A stretch of 64,000 nucleotides of DNA, from assembly GCF_024172165.1 (NCBI RefSeq), contig NZ_JAMZEB010000002.1:9212501-9276500 (forward strand), read 5' to 3'. Shown here piece by piece: positions 1-8,935 of this stretch (the first letter of the stretch is position 1; each line of letters begins with the position of its first letter). A program made the translations under genes and the position numbers. Below the pieces are notes generated by a model, which saw only the letters and a program-made list of their open reading frames with translations, ran no database searches and was not told the origin of the DNA. The DNA is from Nonomuraea thailandensis. Its GTDB lineage: Bacteria > Actinomycetota > Actinomycetes > Streptosporangiales > Streptosporangiaceae.

Positions 1-1238
1 GTCCCACCGGCACCGGTGTCCGCACCCGCCTTGGGGGTCTGCGACCTTCTGGTGGTGCTGCTGGTGGGGGTGACCGTCACCGTGGAGGTGCGGGTCGTGG
101 TGGGGCGGGGGCTCGTGTTCGTGGGGGTGGGACTCGTCGTGGTGGGGCTCGGGCTGGTCGATCCGTTGCCGACCGTGAACGTGTACGCCTTGAGACCGGT
201 GGTCGGGGCGGTGCACCTGAGCACGGGGCTGGTCGAGCTGGTGCCGAAGGCGAGGTCGCCGGCGGTCAGCGACACGGTGCCCGTGGTCGTCGGCTTGACC
301 TTGATCGTGATGCTGGGGAGGGTCGTGATGTCCGCGCCCGGCTGGATGGTGGTCGTGAACGAGCCTTCACCGGTCGCGGTGGCGGGGGCTCCGGCGCCGG
401 TCGCCTTGATCGTCGCGAAGAGCTTCGCGCCCGTGGCCGGCCAGGCTGCAGGAGCAACTAGTCCGTCGCCCGTGGTCTGGATGGTGCCGGTCCAGGTGAT
501 CGAGGCGTCGGCGTTGGCCGAGGCGCTGGTGGGGGGCGTCATGACGACCTTGATGTCCACGTCCGCCTCGGACGGGTAGTTCGTGTCGGTGGTGCCGGTG
601 GGGACGTCACAGACGTAGGCGACGACGTCGTCATTGGTGCCACCACCGCCACCCGCCTGAACCGTCATGGAGAGGCCGGTCGCGGGCGTCGCTGACTTGT
701 AGGTGCACTCAGTGACACTCTGCTGACCGCCACTAGGCGTTGCGGTGATCTTAAGACCCTTGGTGGTGTTCGCGGTCCCAGGCGTGATGGTGACCGGACC
801 ACCGGTGGCCGGTGCCGTCACCGTGGCCTCCATGGTGGCAGGCGACGGCGTGTAAGCCGTGCCGCCTGCGGTCATCGTGCCAGTGTGGGTCTTCGTCAGC
901 GCAGCGGGCGTGCCACCTCCGCCGACTGTGAGGCTGCCGTCGATCAGGATCTGAGTATTCGCTGCAAGCGATGACGTCGCCGTGAGGGTCGTAGGCAAGG
1001 TCCACTTGATGGAAGCAGTTCCGCTGGGCGCCACGGTGTCGGGCGCCGTGATCGTGACCTTGACGCCAGTGGCCGCGAAGGAACCACCCGTGCAGTCATA
1101 GGTGACTTCCATCGTCTTGTCCACAGCGGCCTGAGCCGGAGATGACCAAGTAAGGACCGCGCACGCAAAGAAGACCAGCGTGCTCGCAAGCCCCATCGCG
1201 GACGTCTTACGGGCGAGGCGGCGCCCCGCCTGGGACAT
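1..1238 (-). CDS. Secreted Ig-like surface protein, candidate sortase substrate (partial at window edge)
   Basis: The reading frame is open from an ATG at 1238 to the window edge (412 codons, stop outside). A GGAGAAGGA ribosome site lies about 10 nt before the start. The N-terminus has a twin-arginine-free Sec signal (basic start, hydrophobic stretch, cleavage near SPAQA-A). Two tandem extracellular modules follow, each starting with a Tyr-x-Cys stretch (TYDCTGG and AYVCDV) and rich in Thr/Val/Gly, like immunoglobulin-type wall proteins. A Ser/Thr/Pro-rich linker then leads to TPKAGADTG at 12-38. The same TPxxGxDTG pattern occurs in the surface protein at 2188-3570, so this is probably anchored by the neighbouring class F sortase. 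The membrane segment expected after it lies outside the window. Its function in the wall is unknown. Confidence 0.75.
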   Translation of the reverse strand, partial: MSQAGRRLARKTSAMGLASTLVFFACAVLTWSSPAQAAVDKTMEVTYDCTGGSFAATGVKVTITAPDTVAPSGTASIKWTLPTTLTATSSLAANTQILIDGSLTVGGGGTPAALTKTHTGTMTAGGTAYTPSPATMEATVTAPATGGPVTITPGTANTTKGLKITATPSGGQQSVTECTYKSATPATGLSMTVQAGGGGGTNDDVVAYVCDVPTGTTDTNYPSEADVDIKVVMTPPTSASANADASITWTGTIQTTGDGLVAPAAWPATGAKLFATIKATGAGAPATATGEGSFTTTIQPGADITTLPSITIKVKPTTTGTVSLTAGDLAFGTSSTSPVLRCTAPTTGLKAYTFTVGNGSTSPSPTTTSPTPTNTSPRPTTTRTSTVTVTPTSSTTRRSQTPKAGADTGAGG

Positions 1239-1378
1239 AAGCACGGGTCCTTCTCCGTTTCAAAGCCAGCTCAACAGTCGTGCCAGAATTCCAGCCGTTG
1301 GTCACGGTTAGGTTGAGATCCTACGAACTGTCCCTGTCAACTTCCCGTAAACCGCCAAATCCGCCCCAACTTTCCCCC

Positions 1379-2188
1379 TCAGCCCTTCTTCTTCGACAAC
1401 GTTGCGTACACAACAATGTTGTCCGTGTAGTGGTGAGTCGCCTTGTTATAGACCCCACCGCAAGTGATGAGCCTGAGCTGGGAGTTGCTGGTGTTGCCAT
1501 ACACCCGCTTGGTCGGGAACGAGTTCTTGCTCGCCTGCTCGATCCCGCTGACCGTGAACCGGGTGACCTTCCCGTCCGACCGATACACGTAGATCTGGTC
1601 ACCCTTGGCCAGCTCCCGCAGCCGATCGAAGACCGCGGCCCCCGACCGGGTGCTCACGTGGCCGTTGATGACGGCCGGGCCGGTCTCCCCGGGCACGGGT
1701 GAGCCCTTGTACCAGCCCGTCTGGTTGGGCTTGCTCAGGGGCGGCGTGCCGAGCACGCCCTTCTTGTTGACCGTGACCGAGCCGATCGGCGAGTTCACCT
1801 TGATCTTGGGGATCTTGATGCGGATCGGCCTGGGCGCGGTCTTGCCGACCTTGGGCTTGGCCTTGGGGATCGCCGGCACGACGGGAACGGCCGCCAGCGG
1901 GGGCGGGGCGTCCAGGCGGGCCGGGGTCAGGGGGACGTTCTTGCCGCCCGGACCGACCGTCGGCGGCAGGATGAACGCGCCCGCGTTCGACATCTCGACC
2001 GTGGACGGCGCGCCCTGGGGCGCAGCGAGCGGCACTCCCGAGCCCGAGCCGTCGTCCACCGGGGGCGCCAGCGAGAGCAGGCTCACCATGACCAGGCCGA
2101 TGCCGCCGAGCGAGCCGGCGATGAGCAGCCCGGGCAACGCCCGGTGCATCGGCGACCTCTGCTGCTCGGCCATCTTCTCCTCGGCCAT
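1379..2188 (-). CDS. Class F sortase
   Basis: A 269-residue membrane-anchored transpeptidase. One N-terminal membrane segment (about 18-40) is followed by a Pro/Ala-rich extracellular linker and a sortase barrel (about 120-265). The catalytic His is in VINGHVST (His177) and the Cys in RLITCGG (Cys243), the pattern of actinobacterial class F sortases. The basic residue that normally completes the triad could not be placed with confidence. The ATG at 2188 overlaps the TGA of the upstream substrate gene by one base (TGATG), so the pair is translationally coupled. A GTG at 2191 is an alternative start. Known sortases cleave a C-terminal sorting motif and join the protein to cell wall. Here the likely clients are the two flanking secreted proteins. 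Confidence 0.88.
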   Translation of the reverse strand: MAEEKMAEQQRSPMHRALPGLLIAGSLGGIGLVMVSLLSLAPPVDDGSGSGVPLAAPQGAPSTVEMSNAGAFILPPTVGPGGKNVPLTPARLDAPPPLAAVPVVPAIPKAKPKVGKTAPRPIRIKIPKIKVNSPIGSVTVNKKGVLGTPPLSKPNQTGWYKGSPVPGETGPAVINGHVSTRSGAAVFDRLRELAKGDQIYVYRSDGKVTRFTVSGIEQASKNSFPTKRVYGNTSNSQLRLITCGGVYNKATHHYTDNIVVYATLSKKKG

Positions 2189-3570
2189 CACTGCGCTCCT
2201 CCCGCGTGCGCGGCCTTGCGGCGGCGAAGCAGCAGCCCGCCGCCTGCGGTGCTCATCACCAACGCCATGCCACTGGCCATGAGGCCGAACGGGGGCCTCT
2301 CCTCATCGGGGGCGACGCCGGTGTCCACGCCGCCGCTCGGGGTGTTGGCCACCTGGGCGCGGTAGTACTTGGTCGCGGTGGGGCCGGTGCTCTTCGGAGT
2401 GACCGTTGCGGTCGCGGTGGCGGTGCCGGACGGCGTGACCACCTGGACGAAGTCACCGCCGATGGTGGCGTGGGAGTCGACGTCGTTGTCGTCCGGGTCC
2501 GGGTCGGGATCGTTGGGGTCGGGGTCGTTCGGATCCGGGTCGTTCGGGTCGTCTGTGGGCGGGTCCGTTGGGTCGTCCGTCGGTGTCTGCGTGCCGGTGC
2601 CCGTGGGCGAACTGCCAGGAACGACCACGTCGATGGCGCCCGGGCTCCCGAGCATGGTGCAGGTCGCCTTGTCATACTCCGGCGGCTCGGGGATGTCACC
2701 AGTGATCACCTGGAAGGCGTCCAGGTAGGCGACCTTGCCCTCGGTGTTGACGATCTGGATGGTGTGCGGCCCATAGGACCGCTGTGGCGACGTCCAGAGA
2801 ACCTCTTGGCTCTTGGTGCCCGTCATGTCGTTGCCGCTGGTGTCCTTACCTGGCTCGACAAACTCGGGAGTAGCTGGCTCGCCGTCGATCAACACCTGGA
2901 TTTTGCTGAGGTTCTGCTCACGCCGGCCGATGTAGGCGACCTTCGTGCCTATGAACTCGAACGAGGCCTTCGCGTGCAGTCCGTCGGTCTTCTGAATGTC
3001 GCTGAGGTAGTCGCTGTACGTCGGCGCCGTGTACACCTGGTTCCACGTGCCTTCGTACTGGATCCTGGGGTCGTTACCGTTGATCTTCACGTCACCTTCG
3101 GCAGGCGTGAACTTGAGGTTCAGCCCGCCCGGCCTGAAGCGGATCGTCCCCGCCCGGTCGAGCGCCGCACCGTCGGACAGCCCTTCGGGAAGCTCCAGAT
3201 AATCCCCAGGGACAAGCTGCTGCTGGGTCTTGCCACCCCGCGGCTTGAGCTGGCCGTTCCAGGCGCCGCTGATGTCCACGACACCTTCGAGATGCAGTGA
3301 CGACCCTGCGGGGAAGAAGCCCGGCGAGCCGAAGCGCTGCAAGTCGTCGGTGTAGGAGATGTCCCAGCGGACGTCCATGCGCCCCGCCTGGACCTGGGGC
3401 GTCATCCGCGCTTCCAGCTCCACGCCGCTGCCCGCCACACCACCCGTGCAGCGATAATTGATCACGAGCGAGGTTGCAGCCTGGCTGGGAATCGAGGACG
3501 TCACGACTAAACCAGCAGTTGCCGCCATGCCCAAGGATGCGGCGATGAACGCCTTGTGCCACCGACTCAC
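2188..3570 (-). CDS. Secreted wall-anchored surface protein with acidic D-P repeat
   Basis: About 460 residues. The GTG at 3570 is preferred because GGAG sits 5 nt before it; an in-frame ATG at 3591 is possible but has no such site. A Sec signal peptide (cleavage near PSQAA) leads to a domain starting INYRCTGG that resembles the N-terminal domain of the protein at 1-1238. A middle region follows, then an Asp/Pro/Asn-rich repeat (DNA about 2475-2580). The C-terminus carries TPSGGVDTG (2317-2343), a hydrophobic segment and an RRRK tail, the layout of a sortase sorting signal although it is not LPxTG. The gene is translationally coupled to the sortase downstream. No enzymatic domain was recognised; a wall-linked ligand-binding or structural role is an inference. 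Confidence 0.82.
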   Translation of the reverse strand: MSRWHKAFIAASLGMAATAGLVVTSSIPSQAATSLVINYRCTGGVAGSGVELEARMTPQVQAGRMDVRWDISYTDDLQRFGSPGFFPAGSSLHLEGVVDISGAWNGQLKPRGGKTQQQLVPGDYLELPEGLSDGAALDRAGTIRFRPGGLNLKFTPAEGDVKINGNDPRIQYEGTWNQVYTAPTYSDYLSDIQKTDGLHAKASFEFIGTKVAYIGRREQNLSKIQVLIDGEPATPEFVEPGKDTSGNDMTGTKSQEVLWTSPQRSYGPHTIQIVNTEGKVAYLDAFQVITGDIPEPPEYDKATCTMLGSPGAIDVVVPGSSPTGTGTQTPTDDPTDPPTDDPNDPDPNDPDPNDPDPDPDDNDVDSHATIGGDFVQVVTPSGTATATATVTPKSTGPTATKYYRAQVANTPSGGVDTGVAPDEERPPFGLMASGMALVMSTAGGGLLLRRRKAAHAGGAQ

Positions 3571-3712
3571 GGAGACTCCGATCCCCCACATACCAGACCG
3601 AGGGTAGATCCTAGAGTCGAAACACCCGCAACACATGCCGAAACCCGCTACTTCCGGCACTTGTGATGAACCCGTGTCCCCAGCCGCCCACCACGGGTAT
3701 ACCTTCCGGTAA

Positions 3713-3727
3713 CAGAATCCTATTCTG
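3713..3727. promoter_or_regulatory. Perfect palindrome upstream of acyl-CoA dehydrogenase gene
   Basis: CAGAAT-CCT-ATTCTG, six-base arms and a three-base spacer, ends 16 bases before the acyl-CoA dehydrogenase start codon. Size and place fit a repressor operator (for example TetR type). The cognate regulator is not evident nearby. Confidence 0.4.
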
Positions 3728-3743
3728 CAAGCGGAGGCGACTG

Positions 3744-4889
3744 ATGCAGCGTGACCTCTTCGACGACGAGCACCTCCTCTTCCAGGAGACCGTGCGCGAC
3801 TTCATGGCCCGCGAGGTCGCCCCGTACCACCCCCAGTGGGAGAAGGACGGGATCGTCCCGCGCGAGGCCTGGAAGAAGGCCGGTGAGCTGGGCATGTTCG
3901 GCTTCTCGGTGCCCGAGGAGTACGGCGGCGCGGGCGTCAAGGACTTCCGCTTCAACGCCGTGATCGTCGAGGAGATCATGCGGAACGGCGCCAGCGGCCT
4001 CGGCTTCTCGCTGCACAACGACGTCATGGCCCCGTACGTGGTGGACCTCACCGACGACGAGCAGAAGCAGCGCTGGCTGCCCGGCTTCGCGTCCGGCGAG
4101 CTGATCACCGCGATCGCGATGAGCGAGCCCGGCGCCGGAAGCGACCTGCAGGGCATCAGGACCACCGCGATCCGGGAGGGCGACCACTACGTCCTCAACG
4201 GCCAGAAGACGTTCATCACGAACGGCATCAACGCCGACCTCGTGGTCGTCGTGGCCAAGACGGACCCGGAGGCGGGCGCCAGGGGCACCACGCTGGTCGT
4301 GGTGGAGCGCGGCATGGAGGGCTTCGCCCGCGGGCGCAACCTGGACAAGGTCGGCATGAAGGCGCAGGACACGGCCGAGCTGTTCTTCGACAACGTACGC
4401 GTGCCCGTCGCCAACCGCCTCGGCTCCAAGGACGGCGAGGGCTTCTTCCAGCTCATGCACAACCTGCCGCAGGAGCGCCTGTCGATCGCCGTGGCGGCGG
4501 TGGCCGCGGCCGAGGCGGTGCTGGAGCAGACCGTCGAGTACTGCAAGACCCGCCAGGCCTTCGGCCGCAACATCGGCTCGTTCCAGAACACCCGCTTCGT
4601 CCTGGCGGAGCTGGCCACCGAGACCGACATCGCCCGCCACTACGTCGACAAGTGCATCCTCGCCCTCAACGCCGGCGAGCTCACCGCCGTGGACGCCGCC
4701 AAGGCCAAGTGGTGGACGACCGAGCTGCAGACCAAGGTGATCGACCGCTGCCTGCAGCTCCACGGCGGGTACGGCTACATGACCGAGTACCCCGTGGCCA
4801 AGGCGTGGCTCGACAGCCGCGTCCAGACGATCTACGGCGGCACCACCGAGATCATGAAGGAGATCATCGGCAGGTCCTTCGGCTTCTGA
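3744..4889 (+). CDS. Acyl-CoA dehydrogenase, long-chain (LCAD-like) type
   Basis: A 381-residue FAD flavoenzyme that makes the trans-2 double bond in acyl-CoA, the first step of beta-oxidation. The start at 3744 has GGAGG upstream; an earlier in-frame start at 3663 has none. N-terminal helical domain, central beta domain with MSEPGAGSDLQG (about residues 130-141) and C-terminal helical domain are all present. The C-terminus has IYGGTTEI where short- and medium-chain enzymes have a catalytic Glu (YEGT). This Gly is typical of long-chain and isovaleryl enzymes, which use a Glu on another helix, here probably in LPQERL. The wider C-terminal sequence also reads like mammalian LCAD. The gene stands alone, with an operator-like palindrome upstream. 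Confidence 0.9.
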   Translation: MQRDLFDDEHLLFQETVRDFMAREVAPYHPQWEKDGIVPREAWKKAGELGMFGFSVPEEYGGAGVKDFRFNAVIVEEIMRNGASGLGFSLHNDVMAPYVVDLTDDEQKQRWLPGFASGELITAIAMSEPGAGSDLQGIRTTAIREGDHYVLNGQKTFITNGINADLVVVVAKTDPEAGARGTTLVVVERGMEGFARGRNLDKVGMKAQDTAELFFDNVRVPVANRLGSKDGEGFFQLMHNLPQERLSIAVAAVAAAEAVLEQTVEYCKTRQAFGRNIGSFQNTRFVLAELATETDIARHYVDKCILALNAGELTAVDAAKAKWWTTELQTKVIDRCLQLHGGYGYMTEYPVAKAWLDSRVQTIYGGTTEIMKEIIGRSFGF

Positions 4890-4892
4890 CCT

Positions 4893-4944
4893 GTTCGAAG
4901 TTCTTCTCTGACCGGTTCTGAGCTCGGTCTCTGACCGGTTCTGA
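4893..4944. repeat. Short direct repeats after acyl-CoA dehydrogenase stop
   Basis: A 17-base unit (TCTCTGACCGGTTCTGA) occurs at 4905-4921 and 4928-4944. The gene end itself (TTCTGACCTGTTC) is a degenerate further copy. Each copy holds an in-frame-like TGA. The origin is probably local slippage or duplication. Confidence 0.7.
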
Positions 4945-4989
4945 TTCGTCACCGCGCAGCAGGCGGGATCGGGCCGCATACTGGACAAC

Positions 4990-5151
4990 ATGGACGGCGG
5001 CCTGATCCTCCTGATTTTTCTGGCCTTGCTGTTCGCCTGGCTGCTCAACCGCGTACGCCGGGCGATCCGCCTGGGGCCGATCGGTTATGCCGGCGTGGTG
5101 ATCGTGTTCGTCATCGTCATGCTGCTGCTCTGGGGCCAGACCAAGATCTAG
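4990..5151 (+). CDS. Small two-pass membrane protein (53 aa)
   Basis: A 53-residue frame with two hydrophobic helices, about residues 4-18 and 33-48, separated by a basic loop (NRVRRAIR) that would face the cytoplasm. There is no Shine-Dalgarno site. A -10-like CATACT lies 7 nt before the ATG, the leaderless arrangement used by several other genes in this window. The codon third positions are GC-rich. Function is unknown. It stands between two unrelated genes on the same strand. Confidence 0.55.
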   Translation: MDGGLILLIFLALLFAWLLNRVRRAIRLGPIGYAGVVIVFVIVMLLLWGQTKI

Positions 5152-5317
5152 CGCCAAAGGTCCGCCCTGCACGCCCGCGTCGCGCAGCGACTCCGCGTTC
5201 CGCGCCGCCGACAAGCCGACGGGCGTCCCGACGACGGCCGGTGTTGACGTGCCATGCTCACATGATTACGGTCTGGACCAAAACTAGGCAGCTTTGAACA
5301 TCCTGGAGGTGCGGCCC

Positions 5318-7309
5318 GTGCCGCGAACCTGTCTTGCGCTGCTCATGGTCCTGTCCGCCTTGTCGATACCGGCCTGGTCGACTGCTGCCGCCGCACAGGC
5401 GACGGCCGCGCCGAGCTGCGACACCCCGGCCGTCACCACGTACGGCCCCGCTTCCGTCACAGGCGCGATCGTCGGCGCTGCCGTGCACGAGGGCCACGCG
5501 TACGTCGTCTCGCGCGGGCCGAAGCCTCCAGTCGTGGCCGAGATCGACCTGGCCACCCGCAAGGTGACCCGTACCGCGACCCTGCCGGACGGCCCCAAGG
5601 CGGGCGAGCCGGAAGGCGGCTGGGCCACCGCCGTCGCCGGCGGCAAGCTGTACGTCGGCACCTACCCCGTACCCGACCTGTACAGCTACGACCTGGCCAC
5701 GGGCCAGGTGGCGCACCTGCACTCCTTCGGCGCGAACGGCGGCTTCGTCTGGAGCATGGCCGCCGCACCGGACGGCGCCCTCTACCTCGGCACCTCCTCC
5801 GACGGCCGGCTGTGGGAGTACGTCCCCTCGACGGGCGCGGTCCGCAGGTACGGCGTGCTGGTCCAGGGCGAGCACTACGTCAGGGCGGTCGCCGTCGACG
5901 AGACCACCGCCTACGTCGGCCTGCTGGAGAAGGCCAAGCTGATGGCCGTCGACCGGGTCAGCGGCGCGGTCAGGGAGCTGGCCCAGGGGCCACAGGCCGT
6001 CGGCACGGTCTCCCTCCACGGCGACCGCGTGCTCGCGGCGAGCGGGAGCACGCTGATCGACGTGCGCAAGGACGGCACGGACCGGCGGCAGTTCGAGGCC
6101 GGGGTGGGCGTCATCGACGCGTTCGAGGTGGCCCCCGACGGCACGGTCTACCTCACCTCGCGCCCCGACGGCGCCGTCTACAGCTACCGCACCGGGCAGG
6201 ACGCGGTGACCAAGGTCGCCGACCCGCCTTCGCCGGGCGAGGAGACCCGGGCGCTGAAGCTGGACGGGCAGCGGCTCATCGGCTTCGCCGGCAGCGGCGG
6301 CATGTGGTGGCTGGACCTGCCGAGCAGGACCTCCGAGTTCGTGGACCTCATCGACGCGGGCTTCCCGGCCGGCGCGGAGCGGACCCAGAGCATGCTGCTG
6401 GTGCCGAACCGGGCCCTGTACATCGGCGGCCACTTCGCCGTGGAGGTGCGTGACCTGCGCACCGGCCAGGAACGCAGGATCCGCGTGGTCGGCGAGCCGA
6501 AGGCCATGGTGCGGCGGGGGAACAAGATCTACGCCGCGCTGTATCCGAGCGGCCAGATCGTCTCCATCGACGTCCACACCGACGAGGTACGCGGCCTCGG
6601 CTACATCGGCCACGACCAGTCGCGGCCGTGGGACATCGAGCACGACCCCGTCACCGACACCATCCTGGTGGCCTCCGCCCCGACCGGCGCGAAGCTGCAG
6701 GGCGCCCTGACGGTGCTCGACCCCGACACCGGGAAGATGGACGTCTACCCGAACGTCATCCCCGACCAGAGCCTGATGAGCCTGAGCGTCGACCCCGCGC
6801 GCGGCCTCGTCTACCTCGGCGGCGACGTGCTCGGCGGAGGCGGCACGCCGCCGACCAGGACGACGGCCTCGATCGCCGCCTTCGACCTGGAGCAGCGCAA
6901 GGTGGTCCGGCAGTTCGATCCGCTTCCCGGCCACCGCACCTTCCAGGACCTCAAGGTCCACGAAGGGCTGCTGTACGCGGTGTACAAGCGCGTGCTGGGC
7001 GCCTGGATCGCCCTGGACCCCGCCACCGGAACCATCAGGCATCAGGGCCTGCTGTCGGGACACGGCGAGCTGCAGGTCCACAAGGGCCGGGTGTTCACCT
7101 CCACCTTCTTCGGCGGCGGCAACGCCTACGAGCTCGGATCGGAGGCCAAGCTGCTGGCGACCGGGCTGGGCGACGAGTGGCACACCAATCCGCACCTGCA
7201 GTTCGAGCCGGGCTCCTTCGACGCCTGGACGATCGTCGGCCGGGACCTGGCGAAGGTGCGGCTCGACCCGAGCTGCCCGCCTGTGACGATCCCGGAGGCA
7301 CAAGGCTAG
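5318..7309 (+). CDS. Secreted beta-propeller (PQQ/WD-like repeat) protein
   Basis: A 663-residue exported protein. The GTG at 5318 is preferred because GGAGG lies 8 nt upstream; the in-frame ATG at 5294 has no site. A Sec signal peptide (hydrophobic LALLMVLSALSI, cleavage around TAAAA-QA) is followed by many repeats of about 45-50 residues of the type LYVGTYPVPDLYSYDLATG, GxVYLTSRPDGAVYSY and ALYIGGHFAVEVRDLRTG. These are blades of a propeller. No catalytic motif is visible, so a binding role or a role in extracellular polymer recognition is only inferred. A strong hairpin follows the gene. Confidence 0.8.
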   Translation: MPRTCLALLMVLSALSIPAWSTAAAAQATAAPSCDTPAVTTYGPASVTGAIVGAAVHEGHAYVVSRGPKPPVVAEIDLATRKVTRTATLPDGPKAGEPEGGWATAVAGGKLYVGTYPVPDLYSYDLATGQVAHLHSFGANGGFVWSMAAAPDGALYLGTSSDGRLWEYVPSTGAVRRYGVLVQGEHYVRAVAVDETTAYVGLLEKAKLMAVDRVSGAVRELAQGPQAVGTVSLHGDRVLAASGSTLIDVRKDGTDRRQFEAGVGVIDAFEVAPDGTVYLTSRPDGAVYSYRTGQDAVTKVADPPSPGEETRALKLDGQRLIGFAGSGGMWWLDLPSRTSEFVDLIDAGFPAGAERTQSMLLVPNRALYIGGHFAVEVRDLRTGQERRIRVVGEPKAMVRRGNKIYAALYPSGQIVSIDVHTDEVRGLGYIGHDQSRPWDIEHDPVTDTILVASAPTGAKLQGALTVLDPDTGKMDVYPNVIPDQSLMSLSVDPARGLVYLGGDVLGGGGTPPTRTTASIAAFDLEQRKVVRQFDPLPGHRTFQDLKVHEGLLYAVYKRVLGAWIALDPATGTIRHQGLLSGHGELQVHKGRVFTSTFFGGGNAYELGSEAKLLATGLGDEWHTNPHLQFEPGSFDAWTIVGRDLAKVRLDPSCPPVTIPEAQG

Positions 7310-7345
7310 TTTCGGCCTGCACCGAAAATTCGCCAGCCCGCGCAC

Positions 7346-7379
7346 CGCGCCGGACCGGAACGACCTCCGGCCCGGCGCG
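7346..7379. terminator. Hairpin between convergent genes
   Basis: Two 14-base arms (7346-7359 and 7366-7379) pair with one mismatch around a six-base loop. It lies between the propeller gene and the hydrolase gene, both of which end here, so it probably serves both strands. There is no U-tract, as is common in actinomycetes. Confidence 0.6.
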
Positions 7380-7400
7380 CCGGGGCTCCGCGATCTCGTG

Positions 7401-8129
7401 TCAGCTCAGCTGCCGGGTGAAGAACCTCAGCGAGTCGTCCTCTTCGAACGACGGCACCTCCCCGTGCCTGCCGGGATTGGCGTGCAGCGTCTTGTGCGCC
7501 GAGGCCAGAGCGTCGAACAAGGCCAGGCTCTGGTCCCGCGGCACCAGCTGGTCGTCCCACTGGACCAGGAACCGCACCGGCACGGTGATGCGCGCGGCGT
7601 CCTCGGCCAGCCCGTGCACGCCGAGCAGGCCCAGCACCGCGGCCCGGATCCGGGGCTCCGCGGCGATGAGCGGGATGCCCAGCCCGCAGCCCATCGACAG
7701 GCCGCAGTAGCCCACCGGGCCGGCGCCGACACGGTCGAGGCGCTGGACCGCGCTCAGCACCGCCTGCCAGTCGGCGACGGCCTGACCGGCCAGATGGCCG
7801 TGCATGCCGGCGACCAGCGCGCCGGGATTCCGGCCGGCGGCCATGCCGGCCCGCATCTCGGCCGCGATCCGGCCGAACTCCTCGTCCTGGGGCCGGTCGC
7901 CGTGGCCGGGCGCGTCGATCGCGAGGACCGCGAAACCCTCGGCGGCGTAGCGACGCGCCCGAGACACGTTGGCGGGGGCCGCCTTGTGCTGCCCGCCGCC
8001 GTGACCCAGCAGGATCAGCGGACGGGTACCGCAGGCGCCTTCCGGCGTCCACAGCACGCCGGGGATCTCGTCGAGGGTGAAGAACTGCTCGGTGACGCCG
8101 TCCGACGACGTCTGGGAAGTGAAGCGCAT
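7401..8129 (-). CDS. Alpha/beta hydrolase (dienelactone-hydrolase-like)
   Basis: A 242-residue protein starting MRFTSQTSSDG. It carries the oxyanion segment LLGHGGGQHK, the nucleophile elbow GLSMG and a late Asp/His pair (QWDDQLVP and NPGRHGEV), the full triad of the alpha/beta-hydrolase fold. LAIDAPGHGDRP is typical of the family. The longer frame upstream to 8243 is poorly conserved-looking and has no ribosome site. The substrate is unknown; an ester or lactone hydrolase is most likely. Confidence 0.82.
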   Translation of the reverse strand: MRFTSQTSSDGVTEQFFTLDEIPGVLWTPEGACGTRPLILLGHGGGQHKAAPANVSRARRYAAEGFAVLAIDAPGHGDRPQDEEFGRIAAEMRAGMAAGRNPGALVAGMHGHLAGQAVADWQAVLSAVQRLDRVGAGPVGYCGLSMGCGLGIPLIAAEPRIRAAVLGLLGVHGLAEDAARITVPVRFLVQWDDQLVPRDQSLALFDALASAHKTLHANPGRHGEVPSFEEDDSLRFFTRQLS

Positions 8130-8311
8130 CAGCGTTTCAGGCCTTTCGGGATGCCTTGCGCGGGCGCTCCCTAGGCCATGCAAAGGAGGGAGCCCCGACC
8201 TGTCACAGCGTTGATCGGACTCACCTCCTCGAACTCGCAGCACCGCACGGCGACGCCGAAAGTATCACAAGGGGTTTGCCGACGGTCGGCCCGGTCGGCT
8301 AGGAATCTCGC

Positions 8312-8854
8312 ATGCTAAAGGGCAGCAAGGTCGGGCTCAGGGCCCGGCACGAGGACGACCTCCCGGTCCTGCAGGCCGAGCTCTACGACGACGTGGTCAC
8401 CCACTCACGCGCCCAGGCCAGCCCATGGCGCCCGATCACGCCCGGCTCCCAGGAGTCGCTGGTCATGGTGGACGACAAGGCGCAGGGGCACGTCGTGTTC
8501 TCCGTGGTGGAACTGGACGGCGGCGCGCTGGTCGGCACCGCGACGCTGTGGGGCATCGACACCCACAACCGGTCGGCGCACATCGGGCTGGGGCTGCGGC
8601 CGTCCGCCCGCGGCAAGGGTTACGGCACCGACGTGGTGGCGGTGATGTGCCATTACGGGTTCGTCGTGCGCGGCCTGCACCGGCTGCAGATCGAGACGTT
8701 GGCGGACAACACCGCGATGTTGCGCTCCGCCGAGCGGAACGGGTTCGTGCGCGAGGGGGTGCTGAGGTCCTCGGCGTGGGTGATGGGCGAGTTCCTGGAC
8801 GAGGTGCTGCTCGGGCTCCTCGCCCAGGATTACAAGGCGGACTCGAAGGGCTGA
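8312..8854 (+). CDS. GNAT family N-acetyltransferase (RimJ/RimL-like)
   Basis: A 180-residue acetyltransferase. It begins MLKGSKVGLRARHEDDLPVL, as in RimJ/RimL-type enzymes, and has the acetyl-CoA pyrophosphate-binding segment LRPSARGKGYGTD (Q/RxxGxG/A pattern) with a downstream NTAMLRSAERNGFVREG helix. AGGA lies about 8 nt before the ATG. The substrate could be an amine, a peptide N-terminus or an antibiotic; nothing nearby decides this. Confidence 0.85.
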   Translation: MLKGSKVGLRARHEDDLPVLQAELYDDVVTHSRAQASPWRPITPGSQESLVMVDDKAQGHVVFSVVELDGGALVGTATLWGIDTHNRSAHIGLGLRPSARGKGYGTDVVAVMCHYGFVVRGLHRLQIETLADNTAMLRSAERNGFVREGVLRSSAWVMGEFLDEVLLGLLAQDYKADSKG

Positions 8855-8935
8855 GTCGCCGCCCCGCGATCGGGTGCGCCCAGGTCCCCCGCCGGCGGGC
8901 CCGTGGCCGGGAAGGCAGACCTGCGGGCGCCGTCG

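Noticed and set aside
3720-5048. 442-codon minus-strand frame
   Set aside because: Antisense to the acyl-CoA dehydrogenase gene; only composition-driven sequence.
5258-7345. 695-codon minus-strand frame
   Set aside because: Antisense to the secreted propeller, which has a signal peptide, repeats and ribosome site.
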